Below are positions 15,855 to 22,790 of a DNA stretch of 34,917 bases, piece after piece. The DNA comes from Bacillota bacterium (GTDB lineage: Bacteria; Bacillota; UBA4882; UBA8346). Numbering within the stretch: position 1 is the stretch's first letter; every line of letters starts with the position of its first letter. A model generated the notes under the pieces. That model was given only the letters and a program-made list of their open reading frames with translations, had not been told where the DNA came from and ran no database searches. The position numbers and the translations under genes are program-made. Location of the stretch: assembly GCA_023400055.1 (NCBI GenBank), contig JAEXFN010000026.1:1-34917 (forward strand). The letters are read 5' to 3'.

Positions 15855-15883
15855 AAAAAAAAAGCGGGAGTTTTTATACCGCT
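15855..15883 (-). terminator. Terminator overlapping the zinc-ribbon stop codon
   Basis: Minus strand: AGCGG / CCGCT with an 11-nt loop, followed by nine T. The stem begins within the TAG stop codon. Confidence 0.75.
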
Positions 15884-16031
15884 ACTTTTTCATGAAGAAT
15901 GGGCTGGCATCCCATGCCGACGGGGACTGGGTCGCGTCATGGCGTCTGCCTTTGAACAACTCCGCGCTGCAGTGCGGGCAATACACCCGACCGTAACCAA
16001 CCTCTTTTTTGCAATCCGGACATTTTTTCAT
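15882..16031 (-). CDS. Small zinc-ribbon protein, 49 residues
   Basis: The translation begins MKKCPDCKKEVGYGRVYCPHC, with two CxxC knuckles (Cys4, Cys7, Cys18, Cys21) 11 residues apart, as in a rubredoxin-like or zinc-ribbon motif. A short polar tail ending PFFMKK follows. The gene has its own signals: AAAGGAGG about 8 nt before the ATG, a near-consensus sigma-A promoter at 16104-16132, and a terminator that overlaps the stop codon. These strongly support expression despite the small size. Function is unknown; single zinc-ribbon proteins of this size may bind nucleic acid or act as protein-interaction modules. Confidence 0.8.
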   Translation of the reverse strand: MKKCPDCKKEVGYGRVYCPHCSAELFKGRRHDATQSPSAWDASPFFMKK

Positions 16032-16103
16032 GTGAAACGCCTCCTTTAAATTTATGGGACATTTCTCGTCCCTATATTTTCTTTTCTGTCCCTCTCAATT
16101 TCT

Positions 16104-16132
16104 ATTATAGCCAATCATCTTCCATAATTCAA
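16104..16132 (-). promoter_or_regulatory. Sigma-A promoter of the zinc-ribbon gene
   Basis: Minus strand: -35 TTGAAT, 17-bp spacer, -10 TATAAT (perfect). The 5' leader is about 65 nt and contains a 5-bp hairpin GGGAC / GTCCC (16056-16072) just upstream of the ribosome binding site. Confidence 0.75.
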
Positions 16133-16262
16133 CTGGTTTACGGAATAGTAACCAATTGTACATCTTCCTTAACCTGGAAACCCCCTTGAAAATTAGCTGA
16201 GCTCGGATCCAGCGAGAAACGGCCGCATTTTTCGGTAACAAAGGCCGAGACCTTCAAGCGTC

Positions 16263-16282
16263 ATCCCAAAAATCTTTGGGAT
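16263..16282 (+). promoter_or_regulatory. Hairpin upstream of the Ser-rich/FlxA-like gene pair
   Basis: Perfect 8-bp stem ATCCCAAA / TTTGGGAT with a 4-nt loop, flanked by CCTT and AAGG which extend it, then CC-TTTT. It lies about 100 bp before the start of 16380-16700. It could be a weak terminator or a leader structure. A poor promoter match (TTAACT, 17 bp, CAGAAT) follows it. Nothing else is seen in 16133-16379. Confidence 0.4.
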
Positions 16283-16379
16283 TCAAGGCCTTTTCAAATC
16301 CGCTTCAAAGAATTCGGTTCGATTAACTCTTTAAAGGCTGTAGGACAGAATCATATCAGTCATCAAAAGGAGGTCTATG

Positions 16380-16700
16380 ATGTCAGTAGCAACGGTTTCA
16401 TCCCTCAGTTTCTACTCAGCCCAGTCCGCCACCAATGAGAAATCCAACAACAAAAGTGTAACGTCCCAAAGCACTTCCAGTAGTAGCCAAGGGGATAGTC
16501 TCCAACTGAGCGGAGCGGCGGGCAGCGGCAGCGCTGCTCAGGTTTGCCCGAAGGGCAACGATTCCTGTCTCAACTGTGGCGCCTGTAAGTCGGGGCAGTC
16601 TGGCGGTATTTCCAGCGCCGGCAGCAGCGATCAGTCATCCGCCAATGCCGCCGCTGTCGCCGCAATCAATGCTTATTCCCGCAATCTCAAGGTAATGTAA
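16380..16700 (+). CDS. Ser-rich small protein with a Cys cluster, unknown function
   Basis: 106 residues from MSVATVSSLSFYSAQSA. ATG at 16380 is preferred because AAAAGGAGG lies 6 nt before it; the ATG three bases earlier is too close. The protein is low complexity (Ser, Ala, Gln, Gly) with one ordered-looking island, VCPKGNDSCLNCGACKSGQ, holding four Cys (CxxxxxxCxxCxxC). There is no signal peptide or membrane segment. I recognise no family; the cluster could bind metal or form disulfides. It is followed after 25 bp by the FlxA-like gene, with which it shares a terminator, and both proteins start similarly (VATVSSLSF / IAAVSSSAN), suggesting related or co-exported products. Confidence 0.65.
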   Translation: MSVATVSSLSFYSAQSATNEKSNNKSVTSQSTSSSSQGDSLQLSGAAGSGSAAQVCPKGNDSCLNCGACKSGQSGGISSAGSSDQSSANAAAVAAINAYSRNLKVM

Positions 16701-16725
16701 ACCATAACCAAAAGGAGGGTTTGAA

Positions 16726-17094
16726 ATGCCTATTGCGGCGGTATCCTCATCCGCTAACCTTCAATATTCGGTTGGCCAAACCAGCCAGCACGGGCAGGAC
16801 TATCAAAGCCAGCTCCGCAGCCTTGAACAACGGCTCCAAGCGCTCCAGAAACAGATTAGTCAATTGGAGCAGGACCAGACAACGAATTCCCAAACCAAGC
16901 AGCAAGAAATCGCGGCCTATGAAGCCGAGCTGCAAACGGTCCAGGCCCAGATTCAGGAGCTCCAACAGGAACAGAGCCAAGCGCAGTCGCAGAACGGTTC
17001 CACTTCATCCACAGCCTCCGGCAATCGGACCGGTCAAAACGCTGCCGCCCGGGCCACTCAGGAAAATGGCGCCAAGATTGACATCGAAGTGTAA
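16726..17094 (+). CDS. FlxA-like coiled-coil protein
   Basis: 122 residues. After MPIAAVSSSANLQYS, residues about 25-90 form a strong coiled coil rich in Gln, Glu and Leu (RSLEQRLQALQKQISQLEQD, then YEAELQTVQAQIQELQQEQ), followed by a disordered Ser/Gln/Asn tail ending KIDIEV. This matches the FlxA-like family, small proteins of unknown function sometimes regulated with flagella. No signal peptide. AAAGGAGGG lies about 7 nt upstream of ATG. It ends just before a strong bidirectional terminator and forms an operon with the Ser-rich gene. Confidence 0.7.
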   Translation: MPIAAVSSSANLQYSVGQTSQHGQDYQSQLRSLEQRLQALQKQISQLEQDQTTNSQTKQQEIAAYEAELQTVQAQIQELQQEQSQAQSQNGSTSSTASGNRTGQNAAARATQENGAKIDIEV

Positions 17095-17114
17095 GCTGAT
17101 TCCGCATTACCGAC

Positions 17115-17158
17115 AAAAAAATGAGCCGTTGCCCATGGTGTGGCAACGGCTCATTTTT
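17115..17158. terminator. Bidirectional intrinsic terminator
   Basis: Perfect 12-bp stem TGAGCCGTTGCC / GGCAACGGCTCA with an 8-nt loop, flanked by an A-run on the left and TTTTT on the right. It serves the plus-strand FlxA-like operon and the minus-strand IPT gene converging on it. Confidence 0.92.
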
Positions 17159-17183
17159 GAAATCAAGTTCCGCGCGGACGCGC

Positions 17184-17819
17184 TTATTTCTGTTCGATCA
17201 CAAAGCCGCCGGTCAGCGTATCCGATTCGCCGCTGGAGTTGGTCACGACGACATCGTATTCGCCGGGCGCCTCGTCCGTGAGATCAAACGTGCATGTAAT
17301 CGTTTCCGGATCGTCGACGGAGATATCGGTGGGGTCGATCGACGTCTCATCGCTGCCGACCAATTGGACGGTGGCGTCGGGATCGAAGTCGGACCCGCTG
17401 ATGGTCAGGGTGAGTTCGGTTTCATTATTGGCAGCCGTTTCGGGATCGACCGAATCGATCGACGGGGTGGCTTCCAGCACCGCGAATCCGGCGCTCAGGG
17501 TGTCCGATTCGCCATTGGGATTGGTCACAACCACATCATAATCGCCGGCTACTTCTCCGGTCAGATCAAAGGTACAAGTGATCGTTTCAGGATCATCAAC
17601 TGAGAGTTCGGTGGGTTCGATCGTCGCTTCATCGTCGCCGACCAGTTGAACCTTGGCGGCGGGGTCAAAACCCGTTCCAGTGATCGTAACGGTAACACTG
17701 TCGTTATTAAAGCTCTGTTCGGGGTCGAGGCCGGGAGTGATGGCGGGCGCAGCCAGAATCGGGGCCGCGCAAAGCAATAGAATCAACAAAGCCAGACTGG
17801 TAATCTTGAGTGCAGTCAT
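17184..17819 (-). CDS. Exported protein with two IPT/TIG domains
   Basis: 211 residues: a signal peptide (about 1-24, LALLILLLCAAPILAAP) followed by two tandem IPT/TIG immunoglobulin-like domains (about 25-115 and 116-208). They share VTITGTGFDPAAKVQLVGDD / LTISGSDFDPDATVQLVGSD, SVDDPETITCTFDLT, and GDYDVVVTNPNGESDTL / GEYDVVVTNSSGESDTL, so they arose by internal duplication. Each has one Cys at the same place. It is very acidic. There is no sorting signal, SLH or membrane anchor, so it is probably free in the periplasm or secreted; an adhesion or scaffolding role is a guess. AGGAGG is well placed before the start. Confidence 0.82.
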   Translation of the reverse strand: MTALKITSLALLILLLCAAPILAAPAITPGLDPEQSFNNDSVTVTITGTGFDPAAKVQLVGDDEATIEPTELSVDDPETITCTFDLTGEVAGDYDVVVTNPNGESDTLSAGFAVLEATPSIDSVDPETAANNETELTLTISGSDFDPDATVQLVGSDETSIDPTDISVDDPETITCTFDLTDEAPGEYDVVVTNSSGESDTLTGGFVIEQK

Positions 17820-18361
17820 CGGATGTACCTCCTATATTTTTTATTTGGCTAACCAAAAACGCTACCTTGAAAGCAACACCCCCTCGTCATTGGATTGACA
17901 AACTCACTTGGACTTACCGTACTGCCGCTATCTGTGTCGCAATAATTTTGAAAGCCAAAGCATGATTGCGACCAATGTTCCGCGTCCCTAATCCGCAATC
18001 GGGGCCAAAGGGTTAATTCGGGAGGTAAAGCGATAAATACAAACGCTAATGTAAGAATAATACGTCCGCTATGTTATATGTATCTGATGTGATAATTATA
18101 TTTTTTTTAAATATATTCTACATTTTTTAATTTTTCCCTGCATATTCCGAATAATCACCATAAAAATTATTGTGTCTGGCTGGATAATCGGGCTATAACC
18201 GGCCAGCGGACTTCTTCCAATCCGATCCATAATTTGAGATTTTCGGTAATCTTTTACATTTTCTATCGTTAAAATTCAAAATATCCGCGGGATAACTTAA
18301 AGCCGGGTTTGGGCGGCCCGGCCTTAATGCTTGCCCTTTCATTACGCTAATCGGCTATGCG
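17820..18361. other. Gene-free stretch before array C
   Basis: No gene recognised. 18050-18300 is very AT-rich. A hairpin GCCGGG / CCCGGC lies at 18301-18322; on the minus strand it is followed by TTTAAGTT, a weak terminator at best. The 5' leader of the IPT gene shows no riboswitch pattern I know. Confidence 0.4.
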
Positions 18362-18612
18362 GATCGAACTTCATATCGTAAAGATCTTTATCCACAAAAG
18401 TTAGATCTTGATTCACAAAAGATCGATCTGGAATCGTCGCAGATCGATCTTTATTAACAAAAGATCGATCTGGAATCATTGCAGACAGATCTTTATTCAC
18501 AAAAGATCGATCTTGAGCCACAAAAGAAAGATCTTTATTTACAAAGTAACTATGGCGGCGATTGCCATAGTTACTTGATTCACAAAAGAGCGATCTTTCG
18601 GGGATAAGCGAG
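18362..18612. repeat. Array C: 21-bp units with DnaA-box-like sites (type II)
   Basis: Units start at 18362, 18383 and every 21 bp to 18530, are interrupted by a hairpin at 18546-18574, and resume near 18572 and 18592 (one base out of phase). They read in the opposite orientation to array B. Perfect or allowed DnaA boxes: TTATCCACA at 18388-18396 and TTATTCACA at 18493-18501; variants TTATTAACA, TTATTTACA, TGATTCACA and TGAGCCACA occupy the same place in other units. Two units carry GGAATCGTCGCA or GGAATCATTGCA instead. Several units both begin and end with GATC. The first part is nearly identical to array E. The remaining stretch to 18732 has nothing recognisable. Confidence 0.9.
18546..18574. 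repeat. Perfect 11-bp inverted repeat interrupting array C
   Basis: GTAACTATGGC and GCCATAGTTAC separated by 7 nt replace one 21-bp unit in the array. There is no T-tract, so it is not a classical terminator. It may be a small insertion or a recombination or binding site. Confidence 0.6.
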
Positions 18613-18732
18613 TTGCGCGAATGATCCGGGATGAAACGAAACGCTCCGCCCGACATCATTGGTGAACGTCCCGGCCTTCGGACGGCACAACCCCTCCGGC
18701 ATAACGCCCTAAGTTAATCCCCGTCATTTCAA

Positions 18733-19329
18733 TCAAGCGTTCAAGATGATCTCGCGCAGCTCCCGTTTGGGGACATGATGAACCTGCCGCTCGTCCCGCC
18801 AGTACTTGATGTCGACTTCCGGACCCGGCCCGGCTGTTTCCAGCACCACCTGCTCGACCGGCTTGCCCAGGGCGATCACCAGCAGCAGCTCATAGCGCTC
18901 GGCGATCCCCAGAATCTGGCGCAAGGCATCCCGCTTGACATTGCCGATCAGGCAGCCGCCGAGTCCCTGCTCCACCGCTCCCAACAGGATGTTGGCCGCG
19001 GCCAGTCCGCCGTCGAAACCCATCGGGTCTTTGATCCGGGTATCCATCAGCATCACGATGTAGCCGGTCGGGCGCTCGCCCGGCCCCGGTCCCGGCCAAT
19101 CCTTGAGATAACCGGCCCAGCCGAGGCAGTCAAAGATCCGAGCGTTGCGCTCCGGGTCGCAATAGATCAGGTATTTCAATGGCTGGCGGTTGGCTGCCGA
19201 CATCGCCAGCCGACCCAGGTCGACCAATCCCTCCAAAACACTCCGGTCCAGCGCTACCGTCGCATCGAACCGCCGGTAACTCCGGTTCTTAACCACCAGG
19301 TCTTTGATTACGCTCGTAGCCATGGTCAT
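18733..19329 (-). CDS. Nitroreductase-family protein
   Basis: 198 residues (196 if ATG at 19323 is used; GGGAGG lies 3 nt before the first ATG and 9 nt before the second). The N-terminal FMN-binding motif KNRSYRRFD is clear, as are SAANRQPLKYLIYC, AAANILLGAVEQGLGGCLIGN and LLLVIALGKPVEQV, all typical of the NfsA/FRP-like flavin reductase fold. It would be a cytoplasmic, dimeric FMN-dependent NAD(P)H oxidoreductase; substrate unknown. It is monocistronic on the minus strand and divergent from the adenine deaminase gene. Confidence 0.85.
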   Translation of the reverse strand: MTMATSVIKDLVVKNRSYRRFDATVALDRSVLEGLVDLGRLAMSAANRQPLKYLIYCDPERNARIFDCLGWAGYLKDWPGPGPGERPTGYIVMLMDTRIKDPMGFDGGLAAANILLGAVEQGLGGCLIGNVKRDALRQILGIAERYELLLVIALGKPVEQVVLETAGPGPEVDIKYWRDERQVHHVPKRELREIILNA

Positions 19330-19385
19330 ACTCCTCCCGCGCCGTTAGATTTGATCATTATTTTACCATAATTTCGCTGCCAGCG

Positions 19386-19534
19386 GACAGCCTTTTGCGG
19401 CCGTGTGCCGCGCCGGCTGTCATATTCCCGGCCCTTCCGACATATCGATAAAGCAGCCGCGCCGGCCTCTTCCCGGCGCGGAACGTTGCAAAAATGCGAT
19501 TTTTTAATGGGCCGGCAGGAAATCTGCCCGGCCC
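19386..19534 (+). promoter_or_regulatory. Cluster of three GC-rich hairpins upstream of adenine deaminase
   Basis: Hairpin 1 (19386-19421) has GACAGCC / GGCTGTC with an inner GCGGC / GCCGC. Hairpin 2 (19458-19480) has CGCGCCGG / CCGGCGCG. Hairpin 3 (19509-19534) has GGGCCGG and CAG pairing with CTG and CCGGCCC around GAAAT. A small GCA-AAAA-TGC followed by ATTTTTT lies between 2 and 3 and could be a weak terminator. It does not match the purine riboswitch core. In GC-rich DNA some hairpins arise by chance. Confidence 0.4.
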
Positions 19535-19617
19535 GGTTGAAGATATTATCGGATTTGAAGTTTATTCCAGACCGCTTTCGCGCGATAGCCGCAAATCGGA
19601 TGGGTAAGGAGTCCGCC

Positions 19618-21264
19618 ATGTCCGAAGCCAACTTTAGCTTATCCGGCAACCTGGTCGACGTGATCGCCGCCAGCATCCGTCCCGCCACCATCTGCGTGGC
19701 CGGAGGGCGGATCGCCGCGATCCGCTGGGAGGACCGCCCTTACGACCGCTATCTGATCCCCGGCCTGATCGACGCCCACCTTCACATCGAAAGCTCGATG
19801 CTGGTCCCGGCGGAGTTCGCCCGGGCCGCCGTCGGCCACGGCACCGTGGCAGTAGTCGCCGATCCCCACGAGATCGCCAATGTCCTCGGCAGCGCCGGGG
19901 TCCGCTACATGGTTCAAAACGGCCGCTGCGTGCCGTTTAAATTTTATTTCGGCGCGCCTTCCTGCGTGCCGGCCTCGGCCTATGAAACCTCCGGGGCGGT
20001 CCTCGACGCCCGCCAGATCGAGGAGCTGTTCGTCCGCGACGACCTTAAGTTCCTGGGCGAGATGATGGATTATCCCGGCGTCCTGGCCGGGGAGCCCGCG
20101 GTCCTGGCCAAGCTGGCCGCAGCTCGCCGCCACGGCCGGCCGGTGGACGGCCACGCGCCGGGTTTGCGCGGCGCGGCCTTGCGGCGCTATCTGGCGGCCG
20201 GGATCAGCACCGACCACGAGGCCTTCACCCTGGAGGAAGGACTGGAAAAAGCCAGCCTCGGCATGAAGATCCTGATCCGCGAGGGCACCGCGGCCCGCAA
20301 TTTCGCCGCCCTGCACCCGCTGATCGCCGCCTACCCCGAGCAGGTGATGTTCTGCACCGATGACCGGCACCCCGGCGATCTGCTCGCCGGCCATCTCGAC
20401 CGGACCGTCCGGGCCGCCCTGGCGCTGGGTTACGACCGTTTTCAGGTGCTCCGCTGCGCCTCGCTCAACCCCATCCGCCATTACGGCCTGGAGGTCGGCT
20501 TGCTGCAACCCGGCGACCCGGCCGACTTCGCGATGATCAATAACTTCGACGAGTTCCGGATCCTGGCCACCTACATCGACGGGCAGCCCGTGGCGGAGGA
20601 CGGCCGGAGCCTGATCCCCCGCCTCCCGGTCGAGCGGGTCAACCATTTCGCGGCCGTGCCGCAGTCGCCCGCCGCTTTCCGGATCCCGGCCCGGCCCGGC
20701 TCACTCAATGTGATCGGCGCCGTCGACGGCGAGCTGGTCACCACCAGGCTCCATCTCCCGCCGACCGTGGCCGACGGCTGGGCCGTCGCCGACCCGGGCC
20801 GCGACCTGCTGAAGATCGCCGTGCTCAACCGCTATCGCCCGGCCGCGCCGGCGGTCGGCTTCATTCACAATTTCGGGCTGCGCGAAGGGGCCATCGCCGC
20901 CTCGGTGGCCCACGACTCCCACAATATCGTGGCCATCGGCGCCGACGACGCTGCCCTGGCGCGAGCGGTGAACCGGATCATTGAACTCCGGGGCGGCCTG
21001 GCCGCGGTCGCCGCATCCGGCGCCGAAACCGTGCTGCCGCTGCCGGTGGCCGGGCTGATGAGCGACGGGGACGGCCCCAGCGTCGCCGCGGACCACCGCC
21101 GGCTGACCGAACACGCCCGGGCGCTCGGCGCGACCATGGCCGACCCCTTCATGACCATGGCCTTCATGACCCTCTCCGTCATCCCGGCGCTGAAGATCAG
21201 CGACCGCGGCCTGTTCGACGGGCAGCGCTTCCGGCCCATCGCTTTATTCGGCGACGCAGACTGA
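19618..21264 (+). CDS. ade: Adenine deaminase
   Basis: 548 residues, within the family range. It converts adenine to hypoxanthine and ammonia in purine salvage, in the cytoplasm. Amidohydrolase metal ligands are visible: LIPGLIDAHLHIESSML (HxH, residues about 60-64), VADPHEIANVLG, VDGHAPGLRG, ISTDHEAF and FCTDDRHPGDLL. The C-terminal adenine-deaminase-specific domain follows (FIHNFGLREGAIAASVAHDSHN, LPLPVAGLMSD, DPFMTMAFMTLSVIPALKI). ATG at 19618 has AAGGAG 6 nt upstream; the frame is open to 19405 but has no other good site. It lies in the most GC-rich part of the window and ends 6 bp from the converging MarR gene. Confidence 0.94.
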   Translation: MSEANFSLSGNLVDVIAASIRPATICVAGGRIAAIRWEDRPYDRYLIPGLIDAHLHIESSMLVPAEFARAAVGHGTVAVVADPHEIANVLGSAGVRYMVQNGRCVPFKFYFGAPSCVPASAYETSGAVLDARQIEELFVRDDLKFLGEMMDYPGVLAGEPAVLAKLAAARRHGRPVDGHAPGLRGAALRRYLAAGISTDHEAFTLEEGLEKASLGMKILIREGTAARNFAALHPLIAAYPEQVMFCTDDRHPGDLLAGHLDRTVRAALALGYDRFQVLRCASLNPIRHYGLEVGLLQPGDPADFAMINNFDEFRILATYIDGQPVAEDGRSLIPRLPVERVNHFAAVPQSPAAFRIPARPGSLNVIGAVDGELVTTRLHLPPTVADGWAVADPGRDLLKIAVLNRYRPAAPAVGFIHNFGLREGAIAASVAHDSHNIVAIGADDAALARAVNRIIELRGGLAAVAASGAETVLPLPVAGLMSDGDGPSVAADHRRLTEHARALGATMADPFMTMAFMTLSVIPALKISDRGLFDGQRFRPIALFGDAD

Positions 21265-21270
21265 CCGGCC

Positions 21271-21711
21271 TCACTGCCCCGCCGCCTCCAGATTGGCCAG
21301 GATCCGCTGCAAATCGGCCTCGAACCGGTCGATCTCCGCCTCGCTCAAGCCTTGATAGAAGAGGGCGATCATCTCCGCCGAAACCGCCAGATAAACCTGC
21401 TGCAACGCCCGGTCCTTGGCGGTCCGCCGGATCAGGATCTTGCGCCGGTCGGCCAGCGACGGCTCCCGGACCAAGAATCCGTCCGCCTCCAGCCGGTCGA
21501 GCATGCTGGTGAGGGTGGATTTGCTCAGCTGGGTCCGCTTGGCCAGCTGCTCGATGGCGATCCCGTCGTTCTCCCACAGCACAAAGAGGATCCGGCCCTG
21601 GGCCGGATTGATCTCGTGGATCCCGTGGGCGCGGAGTTGCCGGGCGAAGATCCGCCCGGACAGCTGATGGATCTTGGTGATCAGAAAACCGCCCCGCCGC
21701 AGTTCGCTCAC
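21271..21711 (-). CDS. MarR-family transcriptional regulator
   Basis: 146 residues from a GTG at 21711. The frame is open further upstream, but that part lies inside the preceding gene; the GTG overlaps the upstream TGA as GTGA, the usual sign of translational coupling. The winged helix spans about 30-100: INPAQGRILFVLWENDG, EQLAKRTQLSKSTLTSMLDR (recognition helix) and the wing PSLADRRKILIRRT. It would be a dimeric repressor. Two 18-bp palindromes at the promoter of this operon (22226-22243, 22261-22278) are its likely binding sites, so it should autoregulate together with the PNPOx-like gene; the ligand is unknown. Confidence 0.88.
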   Translation of the reverse strand: MSELRRGGFLITKIHQLSGRIFARQLRAHGIHEINPAQGRILFVLWENDGIAIEQLAKRTQLSKSTLTSMLDRLEADGFLVREPSLADRRKILIRRTAKDRALQQVYLAVSAEMIALFYQGLSEAEIDRFEADLQRILANLEAAGQ

Positions 21712-22187
21712 GCCGGTCGCTCCGCCAGATCCATGGTGCAGACGCTGAGCTGGTGATAGAACTTGGCGCGCACCGGCCGGAAGCGCAGCACCGTGTAGTC
21801 GGGATCGTCGGCTCCCAGCGGATAATAGATCTCCCAGCCCGGTTGCCACAAGGCCGCCTTGAGCGCCGGGTCAGCCACCGGCTCCAGCCGGCCCTGGAGC
21901 GTCAGGCCGTGCCATTCCGACGGCTGGCAATAATAGACGCAGACTTTGGGATCCGTTGCAAGCTGGCCGACCTTCGGGGAGGAAGTATTGGTGGAGAAAT
22001 AAGTGCCCAGATCCGCCCCGAAGCCGGCAAAGAACGGCGCGAGACCGGGATAAAGCGCGGGATTGCGCAGATTCAGCATCGCCCGGGTCTCCGGAAAACC
22101 GACGCCGGGATTAAAGGTCGTCAGGTAAGCGGCAGGCACGGCCGCGATCAACTCCCGGCTCAGCCGGATGGCAGTCGCCTGATCCAT
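21708..22187 (-). CDS. Pyridoxamine 5'-phosphate oxidase-like FMN-binding protein
   Basis: 159 residues. A split-barrel flavin-binding fold is indicated by AAYLTTFNPGVGFPETRAMLNLRN, TYFSTNTSSPKVGQLATDPKVCVYYCQP and GLTLQGRLEPVADPALKAALW. General stress protein 26-like and heme- or FMN-binding oxidoreductases share this pattern; it is not PdxH itself, being shorter and lacking the C-terminal motif. ATG at 22187 has GGAGG 9 nt upstream; a TTG at 22193 is too close to it. First gene of a two-gene operon with the MarR regulator, a layout often seen for detoxification or redox-stress functions. Confidence 0.82.
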   Translation of the reverse strand: MDQATAIRLSRELIAAVPAAYLTTFNPGVGFPETRAMLNLRNPALYPGLAPFFAGFGADLGTYFSTNTSSPKVGQLATDPKVCVYYCQPSEWHGLTLQGRLEPVADPALKAALWQPGWEIYYPLGADDPDYTVLRFRPVRAKFYHQLSVCTMDLAERPA

Positions 22188-22224
22188 TTTCAAACACCTC
22201 CGCAGGGAATTATTTCTAAATCAA

Positions 22225-22253
22225 ATAGTACGATATCGAACTAATTTTGTCAA
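22225..22253 (-). promoter_or_regulatory. Sigma-A promoter of the PNPOx-marR operon
   Basis: Minus strand: -35 TTGACA (perfect), 17-bp spacer, -10 TACTAT. The proximal palindrome covers the spacer and the -10, so a bound repressor would block RNA polymerase. Confidence 0.88.
22226..22243. promoter_or_regulatory. MarR operator 1
   Basis: Near-perfect 18-bp palindrome TAGTACGATATCGAACTA; only one symmetric pair is mismatched. It overlaps the -10 element. Confidence 0.8.
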
Positions 22254-22260
22254 TCCAAAA

Positions 22261-22278
22261 TAGTACGATATCGAACTG
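22261..22278. promoter_or_regulatory. MarR operator 2
   Basis: TAGTACGATATCGAACTG, identical to operator 1 except for the last base, 35 bp further upstream and just outside the -35. The copy extends into the flanks (AA before, ATT after). 22279-22495 contains no gene. Confidence 0.75.
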
Positions 22279-22495
22279 ATTGAACGGAGTCTCCCGCCCG
22301 CGGAGGTCAATCGGATTTCGAGCCCAGGCCGGCGCCGTTCATTGACCGGAAATTTTTCTTACATGGGCCGATCCGAATTTCGCTTTGTTTTTTCGAACTT
22401 GTTCGCAAGCTTTCTAAAACATCCTCTATTTTTTCGCTTAAATTTTATAATTATTGCCAATTATTCATTTTATTCGTACATATTTATATTTTAGA

Positions 22496-22747
22496 GTCGG
22501 ATATTTTGATTATTCAGATCGATAAATTGATTATCGGAATCGAAAAATTAATTATACGGATCAATTTTTTAATTCTTCGGATCGAAAAATTAATTCTGGT
22601 GATCGAAAAGTGAATTATGCGGATCAATATTTTAATTATTGCGATCGGAAATTCAATTCTACCGATCGAAAATATAATTATAGTGATCGATTATGCGATA
22701 ATTGCGATGGGAAATTAAAATATTGGTCCCAAAAAATATTTTCCCCG
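22496..22747. repeat. Array D: 12 AT-rich 21-bp tandem units (type I)
   Basis: Units start at 22496, 22517 and every 21 bp to 22727 without an indel. Most begin GATCGA or GATCAA, followed by AAA/TTT, AATT and a variable end; the last two units are degenerate. The same unit type makes up array A, 20 kb away, but individual units differ, so homogenisation is weak. A plus-strand frame is open from 22526 to 22822 (heptads of the type DRKFNYS), but the first two units contain stops in this frame and no ribosome binding site exists. It lies just past the 3' end of the UbiB-family gene. Confidence 0.9.
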
Positions 22748-22790
22748 GTCATTTTATTAACGGACCCGGTTTGCGCGGCGATCGATCGTT

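Noticed and set aside
17820..18060. Possible cyclic-di-GMP riboswitch ahead of the IPT gene
   Set aside because: Some GGTAGCG-like pieces occur, but the conserved core and helix order cannot be built.
18342..18659. 105-residue minus-strand open frame across array C
   Set aside because: No ribosome binding site, composed of repeat units, open because the period is a multiple of three.
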